Positions 52,296-60,652 of a stretch of 64,000 nucleotides of DNA are shown in pieces. The DNA lies in NCBI RefSeq assembly GCF_900176335.1, contig NZ_FWXW01000003.1, positions 347,660-411,659 on the forward strand. The letters run 5' to 3'. The position numbers and the translations under genes were made by a program. Source of the stretch: Papillibacter cinnamivorans DSM 12816. GTDB taxonomy: Bacteria > Bacillota > Clostridia > Oscillospirales > Oscillospiraceae. The notes under the pieces were generated by a model. The model did not search any database and was not told the DNA's origin. It saw only the letters and a list, made by a program, of their open reading frames with translations. How positions within the stretch are numbered: position 1 is the first letter of the stretch; each line of letters opens with the position of its first letter.

Positions 52296-52498
52296 CTATG
52301 GCCGCCGAAAAACTTTGTTTTTCCGGCGGGGGCGAGGAAAGGACCGCGCCTTTGCGAAGGCGCGCAAAGTATGCCTTACGGGAAGTGAATCCCCGCAAAG
52401 CGTGGAAATTTGATTTTTTGGGATTTTGGTCACGGAGCGCAACACAAAATCCCAAAAAGCTTTTCGCCGTCGGCGAAAAGGACGAGGGTGCTTATGAA
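52296..52498 (+). repeat. Terminator-associated structured repeat element, copy 4
   Basis: 203 bases, same orientation as the other three. The left end is GCCGAAAAACTTTG; the right end is degenerate. Its fourth stem is GGGATTTTG/CAAAATCCC, where copy 2 has GGATTTCG/CGAAATCC: another paired change. Flanked by a 39-41 base direct duplication of a hairpin arm. It lies between divergent genes, unlike the other three. Confidence 0.75.
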
Positions 52499-52501
52499 GC
52501 G

Positions 52502-52553
52502 AAGCAGCCGATAAAAACCACCCGCCTGGGCGGGTGGTTTTTATCGGCTGCTT
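52502..52553. terminator. Long hairpin at right side of repeat copy 4
   Basis: Arms AAGCAGCCGATAAAAACCAC and its complement ending CGGCTGCTT form a near-perfect 52-base hairpin. It resembles the other flanking terminators but has no nearby gene end on the plus strand. Confidence 0.6.
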
Positions 52554-52879
52554 ACAAACCATTCGTATTCGTTTTCGAAAATCAGATCATCCACGTCCGA
52601 TGCGGGAACGGATTCCGCCGGTGCGGTTTCATTTTCACAGAACAGTAGAATGAACAAATCGATCGCCTCTCTCTCTGCCGCCTACATATCAGTATACGCA
52701 GCTGAGCCCAAAAAAATGCCCCGGCGCGGCCGATAAAATTGATACCGGCGGGACGAGGGCTCCGGCAAATCGGCTTTCCGGATGGATTTTACGCAGGACG
52801 GCGGATTCCGATAATTTTTTCCCGGAACGAAAGCTCCGGGAAATCGTCAAAGCAAATAAAACGGAGAGGAGGGATTCCA
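52554..52879. other. Intergenic region before the beta-propeller gene
   Basis: About 325 bases with no recognisable gene. It must hold the promoter of the gene at 52880. The ribosome site GGAGAGGAGGG is clear at 52863-52873. No confident -35/-10 pair or structured leader seen. Confidence 0.35.
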
Positions 52880-55306
52880 ATGCTTCGACGTAAACTATTC
52901 TACGGCATGAGTCTGGTTATTCTGGCGCTGGTTTTATCGGGAGGAGCCGCTCTGAGCCTCGGCGGCGAGGCGGCGCAGCCCGGGCAGGAGGACAGACTGC
53001 AGGACGCGGTGGTCCTGTATCCCGGCAGCATGTATTCCCTTGTCCGCAACGAGCTTACGGAGATCGATCCGTCCAACGAGCTGATCACTCCATTTGTCCA
53101 GAACGGCAGAACGCTGGTCCCCGTCCGGTTTATCGCCGAGTCTTTCGGCGCCCGGGTGAGCTGGGACGGCGGCACGCAGACGGCGACCATTTCGGAGGAC
53201 GGCAGGACCATCCGGATCCGGTTGTACAGCACCGAGATGACGGTGGACGGGGAAACCGTATCCCTGGACGTTCCGGCCATGGCCACGGGAGGCAGGACCT
53301 TCGTGCCGGTGCGGGCGCTGGCGGAAGCTCTGGGGAAAGAGGTGTTTTACGACAACGGCCTGGTGGTGATCGGCGGAGACGAGGCGGTTTTTGATCCGAA
53401 AACCGAGGGTGACCTCATCCGGCAGACCATCGAGACGGTCAACGTCCTTCCCGCCGTGGATAGCAGAGAAAACCTGGTGCAGCTGCTCGACGGCGCGGGC
53501 TTGGGAGGCCTTGCCTATACGCGGGGCGGCGCCGTTGCAATGGAGGAAGACGCCGCAGCCGCCGCTCCCGCGGTAAATTCCGCGGCCGAAAAGAGCATGG
53601 CGGAATATTCGGGGACCAACGTCCAGGTCCAGGGCGTCGACGAAGGAGATATTGTCAAAACCGACGGGACGTATCTCTATCAGATCAGCAGCGGAGCCGT
53701 CCTGATCTATCGGGCATATCCCGCGGAGGAAATGGCGCTTTCCGCCAAGCTTTCCTATCCGGAGGGATCCTTTTTCCCTACGGAACTCTATATCAGCGGT
53801 GACACCCTGGTTGTAATCGGAAGCTCCTATACCGTCTCGGCGAGCACAGCGGAGGAACCCGCGGACAAGTCCGCGGATCTTTGCCCGGCCTATTGCGACG
53901 GGACGGTCACGAAGATCCTGATATACAGCCTTGCCGACAGAAAAAATCCCGTTATTGCGCGGGAGGTCACCCTTCCGGGGAATTATCTCTCCTCCCGGCT
54001 GATCGGCCAGGAGCTGTATGCGGTCACCAACCAGTATCTCTACGACTGGTCGGACGAGACCGTGCCGCTGAACCCGACTTACAGCGATTCCGCAGCGGGA
54101 CCGGAGACGAGAGCAGTGCCGTACGGCGACATCCATTATATGCCGCCCGTGATTTCGGCCTCCTACCTGATTGTGGCCGGGCTTTCTCTAGACCAGCCCG
54201 GAGAACCGGTAAATATCGAGACATTTCTCGGCTCGGGCACGGAGCTCTATGTCTCCGAAAGCAATCTCTATGTTACGGTGGACGAGGGATATGGCGGGGT
54301 CCGGCCCATGATCGCCACCGAGGACGGATTTGCCCCTCCGGCGGAACAGGAGGCGACGCTCATCTATAAATTCGCCCTGGACGGGGGAACGGCAGCCTAT
54401 TCCGCCCGGGGGCAGGTTCCCGGCAGGATCCTCAATCAGTTTTCCATGGACGAGTCCGGCGGGTATTTCCGGATCGCCACCACGACGGGCTATTCCTGGT
54501 GGAGCGGAGACGGGGACGCGGGAAACGCCCTGTATGTCCTGGATGAGGAACTCGCCGTCACCGGACGGCTGGAGGGGCTTGCAAAGGGAGAGACCATCTA
54601 TTCCGTCCGCTTCATGGGAGAGCGGGCATATGTAGTGACCTTCCGGACGGTGGATCCCCTCTTCGTCATCGACCTGAAGGACCCGGAAGCGCCGAAGGTG
54701 CTGGGATCCCTGAAAATCCCCGGTTACAGCGACTATCTGCACCCCTATGACGAGAACCACGTCATCGGATTCGGAAAGGATACCGTGACGGTGTCCTTCA
54801 AAGACGCCTACGGAAAAGAGGCGGGGACCGGCACCTACTACCTGGGAATGAAAATGGCTCTCTTTGACGTGAGCGACGTAACCAACCCCATACAGGAGTA
54901 TTCGGTGAGCATCGGGGACCGGGGAACGGACTCCGAGCTGCTGTACGACCACAAGGCGCTGTTTTTCGACAAGGAGAGAGGCCTTATCGCCTTCCCGGTG
55001 AACGTGGCGGAGGTACAGGGCCCGGTTGTCGACCCGGATTCGGGGTATCCCAACTACGGCCGGATCGTTTTCAGCGGGGCGTATGTATACCACCTGGATT
55101 TAAACAGCGGCTTCGACCTCCGGGGAACGGTCTCCCATGTAAGCGACGATGAGCTGGCGGCATCGGGATATTACGGCGTGGATGCGGACCTGCAGATCCG
55201 GCGGATCGTACGAATCGGCGAGGCGCTGTACTTCGTGTCCGGCGACAGGCTCACGGCCCACGATGCCGGCACCCTTGCCGAACTGGCCCGGGCCTCGGCG
55301 AAATAA
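52880..55306 (+). CDS. Secreted beta-propeller protein with copper amine oxidase-like N-domain
   Basis: 808 residues from ATG 52880, with a strong ribosome site; the frame open before it is not used. A signal peptide (LFYGMSLVILALVLSGGAALS) is followed by a copper amine oxidase N-like domain (about 50-165, VQNGRTLVPVRFIAESFGA, GGRTFVPVRALAEALG), often a cell-wall module. From about 240 the Beta_propel family region starts with the signature NVQVQGVDEGDIVKTDGTYL and runs through repeats such as VYSVRFMGERAYVVTF-like strands. Extracellular; function unknown. A terminator follows. Confidence 0.88.
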   Translation: MLRRKLFYGMSLVILALVLSGGAALSLGGEAAQPGQEDRLQDAVVLYPGSMYSLVRNELTEIDPSNELITPFVQNGRTLVPVRFIAESFGARVSWDGGTQTATISEDGRTIRIRLYSTEMTVDGETVSLDVPAMATGGRTFVPVRALAEALGKEVFYDNGLVVIGGDEAVFDPKTEGDLIRQTIETVNVLPAVDSRENLVQLLDGAGLGGLAYTRGGAVAMEEDAAAAAPAVNSAAEKSMAEYSGTNVQVQGVDEGDIVKTDGTYLYQISSGAVLIYRAYPAEEMALSAKLSYPEGSFFPTELYISGDTLVVIGSSYTVSASTAEEPADKSADLCPAYCDGTVTKILIYSLADRKNPVIAREVTLPGNYLSSRLIGQELYAVTNQYLYDWSDETVPLNPTYSDSAAGPETRAVPYGDIHYMPPVISASYLIVAGLSLDQPGEPVNIETFLGSGTELYVSESNLYVTVDEGYGGVRPMIATEDGFAPPAEQEATLIYKFALDGGTAAYSARGQVPGRILNQFSMDESGGYFRIATTTGYSWWSGDGDAGNALYVLDEELAVTGRLEGLAKGETIYSVRFMGERAYVVTFRTVDPLFVIDLKDPEAPKVLGSLKIPGYSDYLHPYDENHVIGFGKDTVTVSFKDAYGKEAGTGTYYLGMKMALFDVSDVTNPIQEYSVSIGDRGTDSELLYDHKALFFDKERGLIAFPVNVAEVQGPVVDPDSGYPNYGRIVFSGAYVYHLDLNSGFDLRGTVSHVSDDELAASGYYGVDADLQIRRIVRIGEALYFVSGDRLTAHDAGTLAELARASAK

Positions 55307-55318
55307 AAATGAAGCAAA

Positions 55319-55349
55319 GCGGCGGGGACTTAACAAGTCCCCGCCGCTC
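55319..55349. terminator. Terminator between beta-propeller and HD genes
   Basis: Perfect stem AGCGGCGGGGACTT with AAGTCCCCGCCGCT. T-rich sequence follows on the minus side (TTTGCTTCATTTTT), so it may serve the convergent HD gene better than the plus-strand gene. Confidence 0.75.
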
Positions 55350-55391
55350 AATCGCGTACTATGTACTTTTTACATGCCCCGTGCCGGCGCG

Positions 55392-55883
55392 CTAGACGCC
55401 GACGGCAACCCGGGCGCTTTTCCTGCGCACCCGGAGCAGTTCCCGCAGAGTGCATATTTTGTCCGCGGCACTCACGATGAAAGCCTCGCGGCAGGAGGGC
55501 GGAACGACGGTGAGGGGCCACATGTGGCGCAGTATGATGTTCCGTTCCGTTTCACTGAGCTCAAAATGCTCCTGGGCCGTGTTCAGCGCTTCCCGGGGAT
55601 GGGTAAACCCGTGCATCATCCGCCCCCTGCGGCCGGACTGCTCCCGCCAGTCATACAGGAAGAAGTCGTGGAGCAGGGCGCCCCGTATGAGGCTCTTGCG
55701 GTCCACGGACAGACCCAGGAGAATGCTCAGCCGGAAGCTGCAGGCGGCGACGGAAATGCAGTGGTCCAGACGGGAAACCCCAAGGTGCTGAAAATAGGCA
55801 TTCATCTTCCGCACCTCGGCGCTTTGAAGGACATCCTGCGCGCAGGAATTAAAATAACGCTTATCGGTTTGCGACAATGCCAA
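55392..55883 (-). CDS. HD-domain phosphohydrolase
   Basis: 163 residues from a TTG start with AAAGGATG upstream. HD superfamily: His in DHCISVAACSFR, the HD pair in GALLHDFFLYDW, His in MHGFTHPREAL, and the Asp in VSAADKICTLRE. The fold suggests a metal-dependent phosphatase or phosphodiesterase. Related short HD proteins are common in clostridia, with unknown substrates. It is convergent to the beta-propeller gene and has no obvious operon partners. Confidence 0.82.
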   Translation of the reverse strand: MALSQTDKRYFNSCAQDVLQSAEVRKMNAYFQHLGVSRLDHCISVAACSFRLSILLGLSVDRKSLIRGALLHDFFLYDWREQSGRRGRMMHGFTHPREALNTAQEHFELSETERNIILRHMWPLTVVPPSCREAFIVSAADKICTLRELLRVRRKSARVAVGV

Positions 55884-56056
55884 CGTATGTTCATCCTTTG
55901 CCTATGGAATAAAAGCGGTATCCTCTGCTTCCGCCGGCAGAAGCGCCGGCCGTATCCAAAGCGGATCCGCGGATCCAATGATCTTTGTAATGATACTCCT
56001 TTTCATTCCGGAATGCAATGGGAAAAACTGCGCCGGGAGAGAAAAGCAAAACCAGT

Positions 56057-56518
56057 TTATACCGGCTTTCTCTTCATCATCAGGACCTGGGTCTGATCCG
56101 TCACCAGTTCGCCCCGCTGGTTGTACATCTTGTTGGACATGGTGAGGATGCCTCTGTCGGGCTTCTTGGTGTATTTGATATCGGTAATTTCCACTTCGCA
56201 GTAGACGGTGTCCCCGAAGAGGAGGGGGCTCTTGAATCTCTCGCTGCTCTCGATGAAAGCGATGCAGGTGCCTTCCATGTAGCCCATCTGGTTGAGAAGG
56301 CCGGACATGATGGTGAGTCCCAGAAGACCATGAGCGATACGGGTGCCGAAAACAGTTTCCGTTTTCGCAAATTCCTCGTTGGTGTGCAGGGGGTTATAGT
56401 CGCCCGTGAGTCCCGCAAACAGGCTCACGTCCCCTTCGCATACCGTCCGCGCTCCGGTGCGGATGATCTGACCGACCGAAAAGTCCTCCAGGTATTTTCC
56501 TCTCAGCGTGTAGTTCAT
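56057..56518 (-). CDS. MaoC-like dehydratase, second copy
   Basis: 153 residues. Hot-dog-fold MaoC family with LTGDYNPLHTNEEFA and TRIAHGLLGL carrying the hydratase Asp and His. It differs clearly from the protein at 37333. The C-terminal part (GDTVYCEVEITDIKYTKK, KMYNQRGELVTDQTQ) is typical of MaoC proteins acting on CoA esters. Ribosome site GGGAGG precedes the ATG. It has a strong sigma-A promoter about 220 bases upstream. Substrate unknown. Confidence 0.87.
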   Translation of the reverse strand: MNYTLRGKYLEDFSVGQIIRTGARTVCEGDVSLFAGLTGDYNPLHTNEEFAKTETVFGTRIAHGLLGLTIMSGLLNQMGYMEGTCIAFIESSERFKSPLLFGDTVYCEVEITDIKYTKKPDRGILTMSNKMYNQRGELVTDQTQVLMMKRKPV

Positions 56519-56571
56519 TTTTTTTACCTCCCAAATATTTTTACTTTTTATTCATGCCTTTGGAGCGGGGA

Positions 56572-56604
56572 GGGACGTGTTTGCCTTATGCTTGCCCACG
56601 TCCC
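56572..56604 (-). promoter_or_regulatory. Hairpin in the leader of the second MaoC gene
   Basis: GGGACGTG pairs with CACGTCCC around a 17-base loop within the roughly 220-base leader. It has no T tract, so it is not an obvious terminator. Confidence 0.35.
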
Positions 56605-56746
56605 ATTTTTTCCGCCGCAAGGTTTCAATAAACACCTTTTAACCGCGTGCCAGGATCACCGCGCAGTCCGGGTCCGGAAAGATATAAACCGGTTTCCGGC
56701 AATCCGAAACCTGCCGCCCCTCGTCGGTGTGCCGGCGCACAAGCCT

Positions 56747-56775
56747 ATTGTAGCAAGGTATCCGCCATATTTCAA
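56747..56775 (-). promoter_or_regulatory. Sigma-A promoter of the second MaoC gene
   Basis: On the minus strand TTGAAA (56770-56775) and TACAAT (56747-56752) are 17 bases apart. This leaves a 5' leader of about 220 bases before the gene start at 56518. Confidence 0.6.
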
Positions 56776-56834
56776 GTTGACAAAGTGTTCTGAACCCGGT
56801 TTTTTATCCATATAAAAGATATATTTTATATAAA

Positions 56835-56866
56835 TATATAAAAAACCGCCCGGAAACCCGGGCAGC
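56835..56866 (-). terminator. Terminator of the DUF169 gene
   Basis: On the minus strand GCCCGGGTTTCCGGGC is followed by GGTTTTTTATATATT, just after the DUF169 stop. Confidence 0.8.
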
Positions 56867-56887
56867 TGTTTAGCGGAGGGGGTTCTT

Positions 56888-57676
56888 TTATTCCGGGTAC
56901 CTGGCGGCGGCCAGTTCCTCCAGGAATTTATAGGAATCGGGCATGGCTGCTTTTGCCCTTACTCCGGCCACCGGCCATGGATAGCGGCCGATTCCGCTCT
57001 TATGGGTTGACGCCAAACCCTCCGCCAGTTCGTCGATCCTGGAGGCATGAAGGGAGAAGGCCATTTCATCGTCCCCCGTAAGAGCGAACATCTTTTCTCC
57101 GCCTCCCGGGATGGTGCAGCTGTAGCCCTTCTTCACAAACGGCACGACGATTTCGGAAACGCAGGCGCATCTTCCGGCGGAAAGGGTCGCGATAGGCTCT
57201 CCGGAACAAAATACGGCTCCCTGTATCAGCCTTGCCGCCTGTCCGGGGTTGACGTAGATGATGATAACATCCGGGCGAAACTCCGCTTTTTCCAAAGGCG
57301 CGAGAATCATTCTGTCGTACATTCCCTCCGGGAGCCTGGGCAGGAGCGCCTCGCAATTGCGTGCTCCCTCCGGCGTTTTTGTGTATATGGGATAAATGAT
57401 GCCGCCCTCCCGCTGCTTTTCCGTGTACGGAATGGCGCCGAAATGGGCAAGCTGCGGGCCGCAGGCGCAGTCTTCCATCTCGAAGCCCATGACCCAACCG
57501 TATTTTCTCACAATGGAGCAGCCCTGGCACAAAGTCAGCTTGCCGCCCATGGAAGCCGGGCGGCGGACTTTCATGGGATATGCCTCGTTTTTCAGAAACT
57601 TCAGGGCGATGGGAAAGGACAGCGGCCGGATGTAAGAGGTCAGCGCTTCATGAAGTTTTTCAGTCTGCGGGTTCAT
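56888..57676 (-). CDS. DUF169 family protein
   Basis: 262-residue cytosolic protein of the DUF169 family, function unknown. Characteristic parts: RPLSFPIALKFL near the N-terminus, a Cys-rich stretch LCQGCSIVRKYGW followed by EDCACGPQLAHFG, and later GRCACVSEIV and FALTGDDEMAFSLHASR. Four to five conserved Cys suggest a metal or iron-sulfur centre, unproven. It is divergent from sigma-54 activator 2 and could be tied to that module, but no sigma-54 promoter faces it. Confidence 0.85.
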   Translation of the reverse strand: MNPQTEKLHEALTSYIRPLSFPIALKFLKNEAYPMKVRRPASMGGKLTLCQGCSIVRKYGWVMGFEMEDCACGPQLAHFGAIPYTEKQREGGIIYPIYTKTPEGARNCEALLPRLPEGMYDRMILAPLEKAEFRPDVIIIYVNPGQAARLIQGAVFCSGEPIATLSAGRCACVSEIVVPFVKKGYSCTIPGGGEKMFALTGDDEMAFSLHASRIDELAEGLASTHKSGIGRYPWPVAGVRAKAAMPDSYKFLEELAAARYPE

Positions 57677-57743
57677 AATGGATCCCCTCTCTTATATGTA
57701 ATTTATTATAATATTTTTATATTATAAAATTATACGTTTTTCA

Positions 57744-57772
57744 TTGATATGCCCATAAACAAGTGTTATAAT
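57744..57772 (+). promoter_or_regulatory. Sigma-A promoter of activator 2
   Basis: TTGATA (57744-57749) and TATAAT (57767-57772) are 17 bases apart, about 45 bases before the start at 57816. It lies in a very AT-rich stretch. Confidence 0.7.
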
Positions 57773-57815
57773 AGACAAAAATGACTTACTAATTATGGAA
57801 GGAGTGCGATATCAC

Positions 57816-59177
57816 ATGCGGCTTACGGCAAAAATGGCAAATACCATTCTTAATTCCCTGGATGCGCTTTGTTTTACCGATACGAACGGCCGCTATGTCT
57901 ATGCGAATTCGAAATGGTCCGAGTTTACAGGTATCCCCCTGGAGGACGCCCATAAGTACCGTTTGCACGACGTTGTTCCCGAAGCAGGTTCCATCACGAC
58001 GCTTCAGACGCAGAAACCGGTCATGGACTATACCGTCACAATCAACGGGAAAACGTTGTTCTGCTCCTCCTTTCCCATTTTCGACGAGGGCAGGTTCAAC
58101 GGCGTACTGAGCATCACCCGGATGACCGGACTGCGGTTTGCCACCGACCTTGCCAATAAGGTGATCCGCCTGTCCCAGGAGCTGGCGGAAAGGGATGCAA
58201 AGATTCAAAGTCTGGCAAAATGCAGCTACAGCATCAACAATCTCATCGGGGACAGCGTTCCCATGCGGAAGCTCAAAGAGGAAATCGTGCTGGTATCCCG
58301 CTCAAAATCAACGGTCCTCATCGAGGGCGAAACCGGCACCGGGAAGGAGCTGGTCGCTCACGCCATCCATTCCCTCAGTCCCAGAAGTGCGGAGCGGATG
58401 GTGCGCATCAACTGTTCCGCCATTCCCTCGGAGCTGGTGGAATCCGAATTTTTCGGATACGTGGAAGGAACCTTTACCGGCGCCAGCAAGGCCGGGAAAA
58501 TCGGTAAATTCGAGCTTGCAAATCACGGTACGCTGTTTCTGGATGAAATCAGCCAGCTTCCTCTGGCCCTGCAGCCAAAACTGCTGCGTCCCCTGCAGGA
58601 ATCGGAAGTGGAGCGGATCGGAGGAAAGCAGCCGATCCCCATCGACGTGAGAGTGATCGCCGCCACCAATGTCCCGCTGGTGGAACAGATGAAAAAAGGG
58701 CTTTTCCGGGAAGATCTGTATTATCGGATCAACATCATCCAGATTCACGTTCCTCCGCTCCGGCAGCGCAAGGAGGACATCCCACTGCTGGTATCCACCT
58801 TTCTGACCACGCTGAACGCGCAGCTGAATACGACGGTGAGCCATGTGGACGACGCGGTTATGGTTCTGTTTCTGAACTACGACTGGCCGGGAAACGTGCG
58901 GGAACTGCGCAATGTCATGGAAGCCGCGCTGAACCGCGCCCAGGGCGAGGACACGCTCCTTGCAAGACACGTGGAACAGTTGCTGACCCACAAGCTGCCG
59001 GAGCCCGCCGCCGTATCAGGCGGTTTGAATCCGGCGGCAGCACGGATTCCCTCCAGCCGGGAGGAAATGCTGAAATACATAGAAAGCCGCAAGGGCAATA
59101 AATCCATTATCGCCAAGGAGCTGGGAATTTCGAGGACCACGCTTTACAAGCTTCTGAAGGAATATAAGCTGTACTGA
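57816..59177 (+). CDS. Sigma-54-dependent activator, PAS-AAA+-Fis (module 2)
   Basis: 453 residues from ATG 57816, chosen over 57795 because GGAAGGAG lies between them. PAS domain (about 10-105, FTDTNGRYVYANSKW), AAA+ domain with Walker A GETGTGKE (171-178) and Walker B TLFLDE (239-244), then WPGNVREL and a Fis-type HTH (GNKSIIAKELGISRTTLYKLL). The sigma-54 contact loop reads GTFTGA (218-223) instead of GAFTGA. Paralogue of the activator at 38593 by domain layout and spacing. Drives the operon starting at 59744 in the likely model. Confidence 0.95.
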   Translation: MRLTAKMANTILNSLDALCFTDTNGRYVYANSKWSEFTGIPLEDAHKYRLHDVVPEAGSITTLQTQKPVMDYTVTINGKTLFCSSFPIFDEGRFNGVLSITRMTGLRFATDLANKVIRLSQELAERDAKIQSLAKCSYSINNLIGDSVPMRKLKEEIVLVSRSKSTVLIEGETGTGKELVAHAIHSLSPRSAERMVRINCSAIPSELVESEFFGYVEGTFTGASKAGKIGKFELANHGTLFLDEISQLPLALQPKLLRPLQESEVERIGGKQPIPIDVRVIAATNVPLVEQMKKGLFREDLYYRINIIQIHVPPLRQRKEDIPLLVSTFLTTLNAQLNTTVSHVDDAVMVLFLNYDWPGNVRELRNVMEAALNRAQGEDTLLARHVEQLLTHKLPEPAAVSGGLNPAAARIPSSREEMLKYIESRKGNKSIIAKELGISRTTLYKLLKEYKLY

Positions 59178-59206
59178 GGAGCCCCTGTGGAACTGACGCC
59201 GCCTGC

Positions 59207-59258
59207 TTCTCCCCTGCAGAGAGCCGCCATGCGCTCTTATCAGGGGAGATTTTATTTT
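59207..59258 (+). terminator. Terminator of activator 2
   Basis: TCTCCCCTG pairs with CAGGGGAGA around a 24-base loop and is followed by TTTTATTTT, about 30 bases after the stop. Confidence 0.7.
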
Positions 59259-59424
59259 CCGCTTTTTTAAACAGCAAACGAAATGCCAATTCACCCCCGG
59301 ATAAAATCGCATGCCGGCGGAGCGGCGCGGCGGGCCGGTTCTTCAATTCCAAGGGTTTGCCGGGTTTTGTCCGGCAGGGGCCAAGCCGTTTTTTTGCCGA
59401 CACTCGGCGGCCGCAATCAATATC

Positions 59425-59520
59425 TGTTCAGGCTGTACAATGTTCAAATAGTGTTCAATCCCTTGCGGCCAGCGCCATGTGCCCGTCGATGAAAGGACGG
59501 GAAAAACAAAAAACTGAACA
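59425..59520. promoter_or_regulatory. Cluster of TGTTCA half-sites, candidate activator 2 binding region
   Basis: TGTTCA occurs at 59425, 59441 and 59452, and its complement TGAACA at 59515. The last is part of an inverted repeat ACTGAA/TTCAGT (59513-59528). The cluster lies 90 to 180 bases upstream of a sigma-54 promoter, the usual place for activator binding. Site and protein pairing is inferred. Confidence 0.5.
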
Positions 59521-59606
59521 CTTTCAGTGAAATAATTCTTGGCTGCGGAAGGAAAAGGGTATGATCATTCCTTGCAATACGCGGCTTTTCCCGCGGGGGG
59601 GTTGTT

Positions 59607-59622
59607 TGGCATATCGTTTGCT
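59607..59622 (+). promoter_or_regulatory. Sigma-54 promoter of module 2 operon
   Basis: TGGCATATCGTTTGCT has GG and GC exactly 10 bases apart and resembles the promoter at 40385 (same TGGCAT and TTTGCT ends). It lies about 120 bases before the lactonase-like gene. Confidence 0.78.
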
Positions 59623-59743
59623 CAAAGTATAAAGCGCGATGGATCGAGGCCGGCCGGCAGAGGGGTTCATTGATGCAGATACGAAAGGCGGTGCCGCCGG
59701 GAGATCAGTCTTTATTAAAATGATTGAGAGGAATGGAATCCAT

Positions 59744-60571
59744 ATGAAAAACTGGACCATCAAGGCGCTTTATTACGGGAAGATCACCATGCCGAAGGAG
59801 TTTTTTACTCCCGGACTGGACGCGGGCCTTATGCTTGACATTCCCTATCTGGGATATCTTCTGCAAAACGGGGAAGAAAACGTGCTGGTCGACGCGGGGA
59901 TTCACGAGGAGCATATCGTGAACAGCCGCGCCTGGGGCGGATATCCCGCCGAGGGCGGAACCCAATTCGTCCTCGAGGCGCTGGCCAGAGAAGGCCTTGG
60001 GCCGGACGACATCACGTCGGTTATTTATACGCACCTGCACAACGATCATGCCGGAGCCGCGGTTCACTTCAAAGACAAGCTGACATATGTCCAGAAGGAC
60101 GAGTTTGCCAATCTGTTTCATCAGCTTCCCTCTCAGAAGCTCCGGGGCGATTTCGACGACAGGACGAAAGAAGATATCCTGCAGTACACCAATCTCTGCC
60201 TTATTGACAACGACATAGAGCTTTCCAACGGCCTGAAGCTTTACAAAGCAGGAGGACACACCCTGGGAAGCCAGATGATCGTCGTGCCCACAGAGAGCGG
60301 GAAATATATCATTGTCGGCGATCTCGCCATCGTTCCCTGCGTCCTGTTTCCCCAGCTGGACAGGATGACGCTGCTGGACGGCAAACAGATCGCCATAACC
60401 CCCGCGCCGGAGGAAGAAGGCGCTCATTTTAAATATACCAGCCTGATCTACGACCATTTTGCCGCCTGCGACAGCTTTTACAAAATGAAGGCTCTGGCGC
60501 AGAAGTACGAACCGCGGTACATCCTCTGTGGACACGACCCGGAAGCGATTGTAAAGCATGATATTGCGTAA
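59744..60571 (+). CDS. Metallo-beta-lactamase-fold hydrolase (lactonase-like), module 2
   Basis: 275 residues from ATG 59744 (GAGAGGA upstream). Similar to N-acyl-homoserine lactonase-type proteins of the MBL superfamily. The dimetal motif is complete: THLHNDHAG with His97, His99, Asp101 and His102, then GGHTLGSQ and VGDLA, and HDPEAI near the C-terminus. No signal peptide. First gene of the sigma-54 operon with the symporter at 60653. Lactone or other ester hydrolysis is inferred from fold; the substrate is unknown. Confidence 0.85.
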   Translation: MKNWTIKALYYGKITMPKEFFTPGLDAGLMLDIPYLGYLLQNGEENVLVDAGIHEEHIVNSRAWGGYPAEGGTQFVLEALAREGLGPDDITSVIYTHLHNDHAGAAVHFKDKLTYVQKDEFANLFHQLPSQKLRGDFDDRTKEDILQYTNLCLIDNDIELSNGLKLYKAGGHTLGSQMIVVPTESGKYIIVGDLAIVPCVLFPQLDRMTLLDGKQIAITPAPEEEGAHFKYTSLIYDHFAACDSFYKMKALAQKYEPRYILCGHDPEAIVKHDIA

Positions 60572-60652
60572 AGAGAGACTTTCAGAGAATAAAAAAACGC
60601 GTCAGTTGCATTCCATCATCTTTAAGCGCAGCGCGCTTGAAAGGAGAAGACT

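Noticed and set aside
56572..56600. Sigma-54 promoter in front of the second MaoC gene
   Set aside because: GG and GC are 10 bases apart on the minus strand, but the -12 element reads CAAGC rather than TTGC, and a good sigma-A promoter exists upstream.
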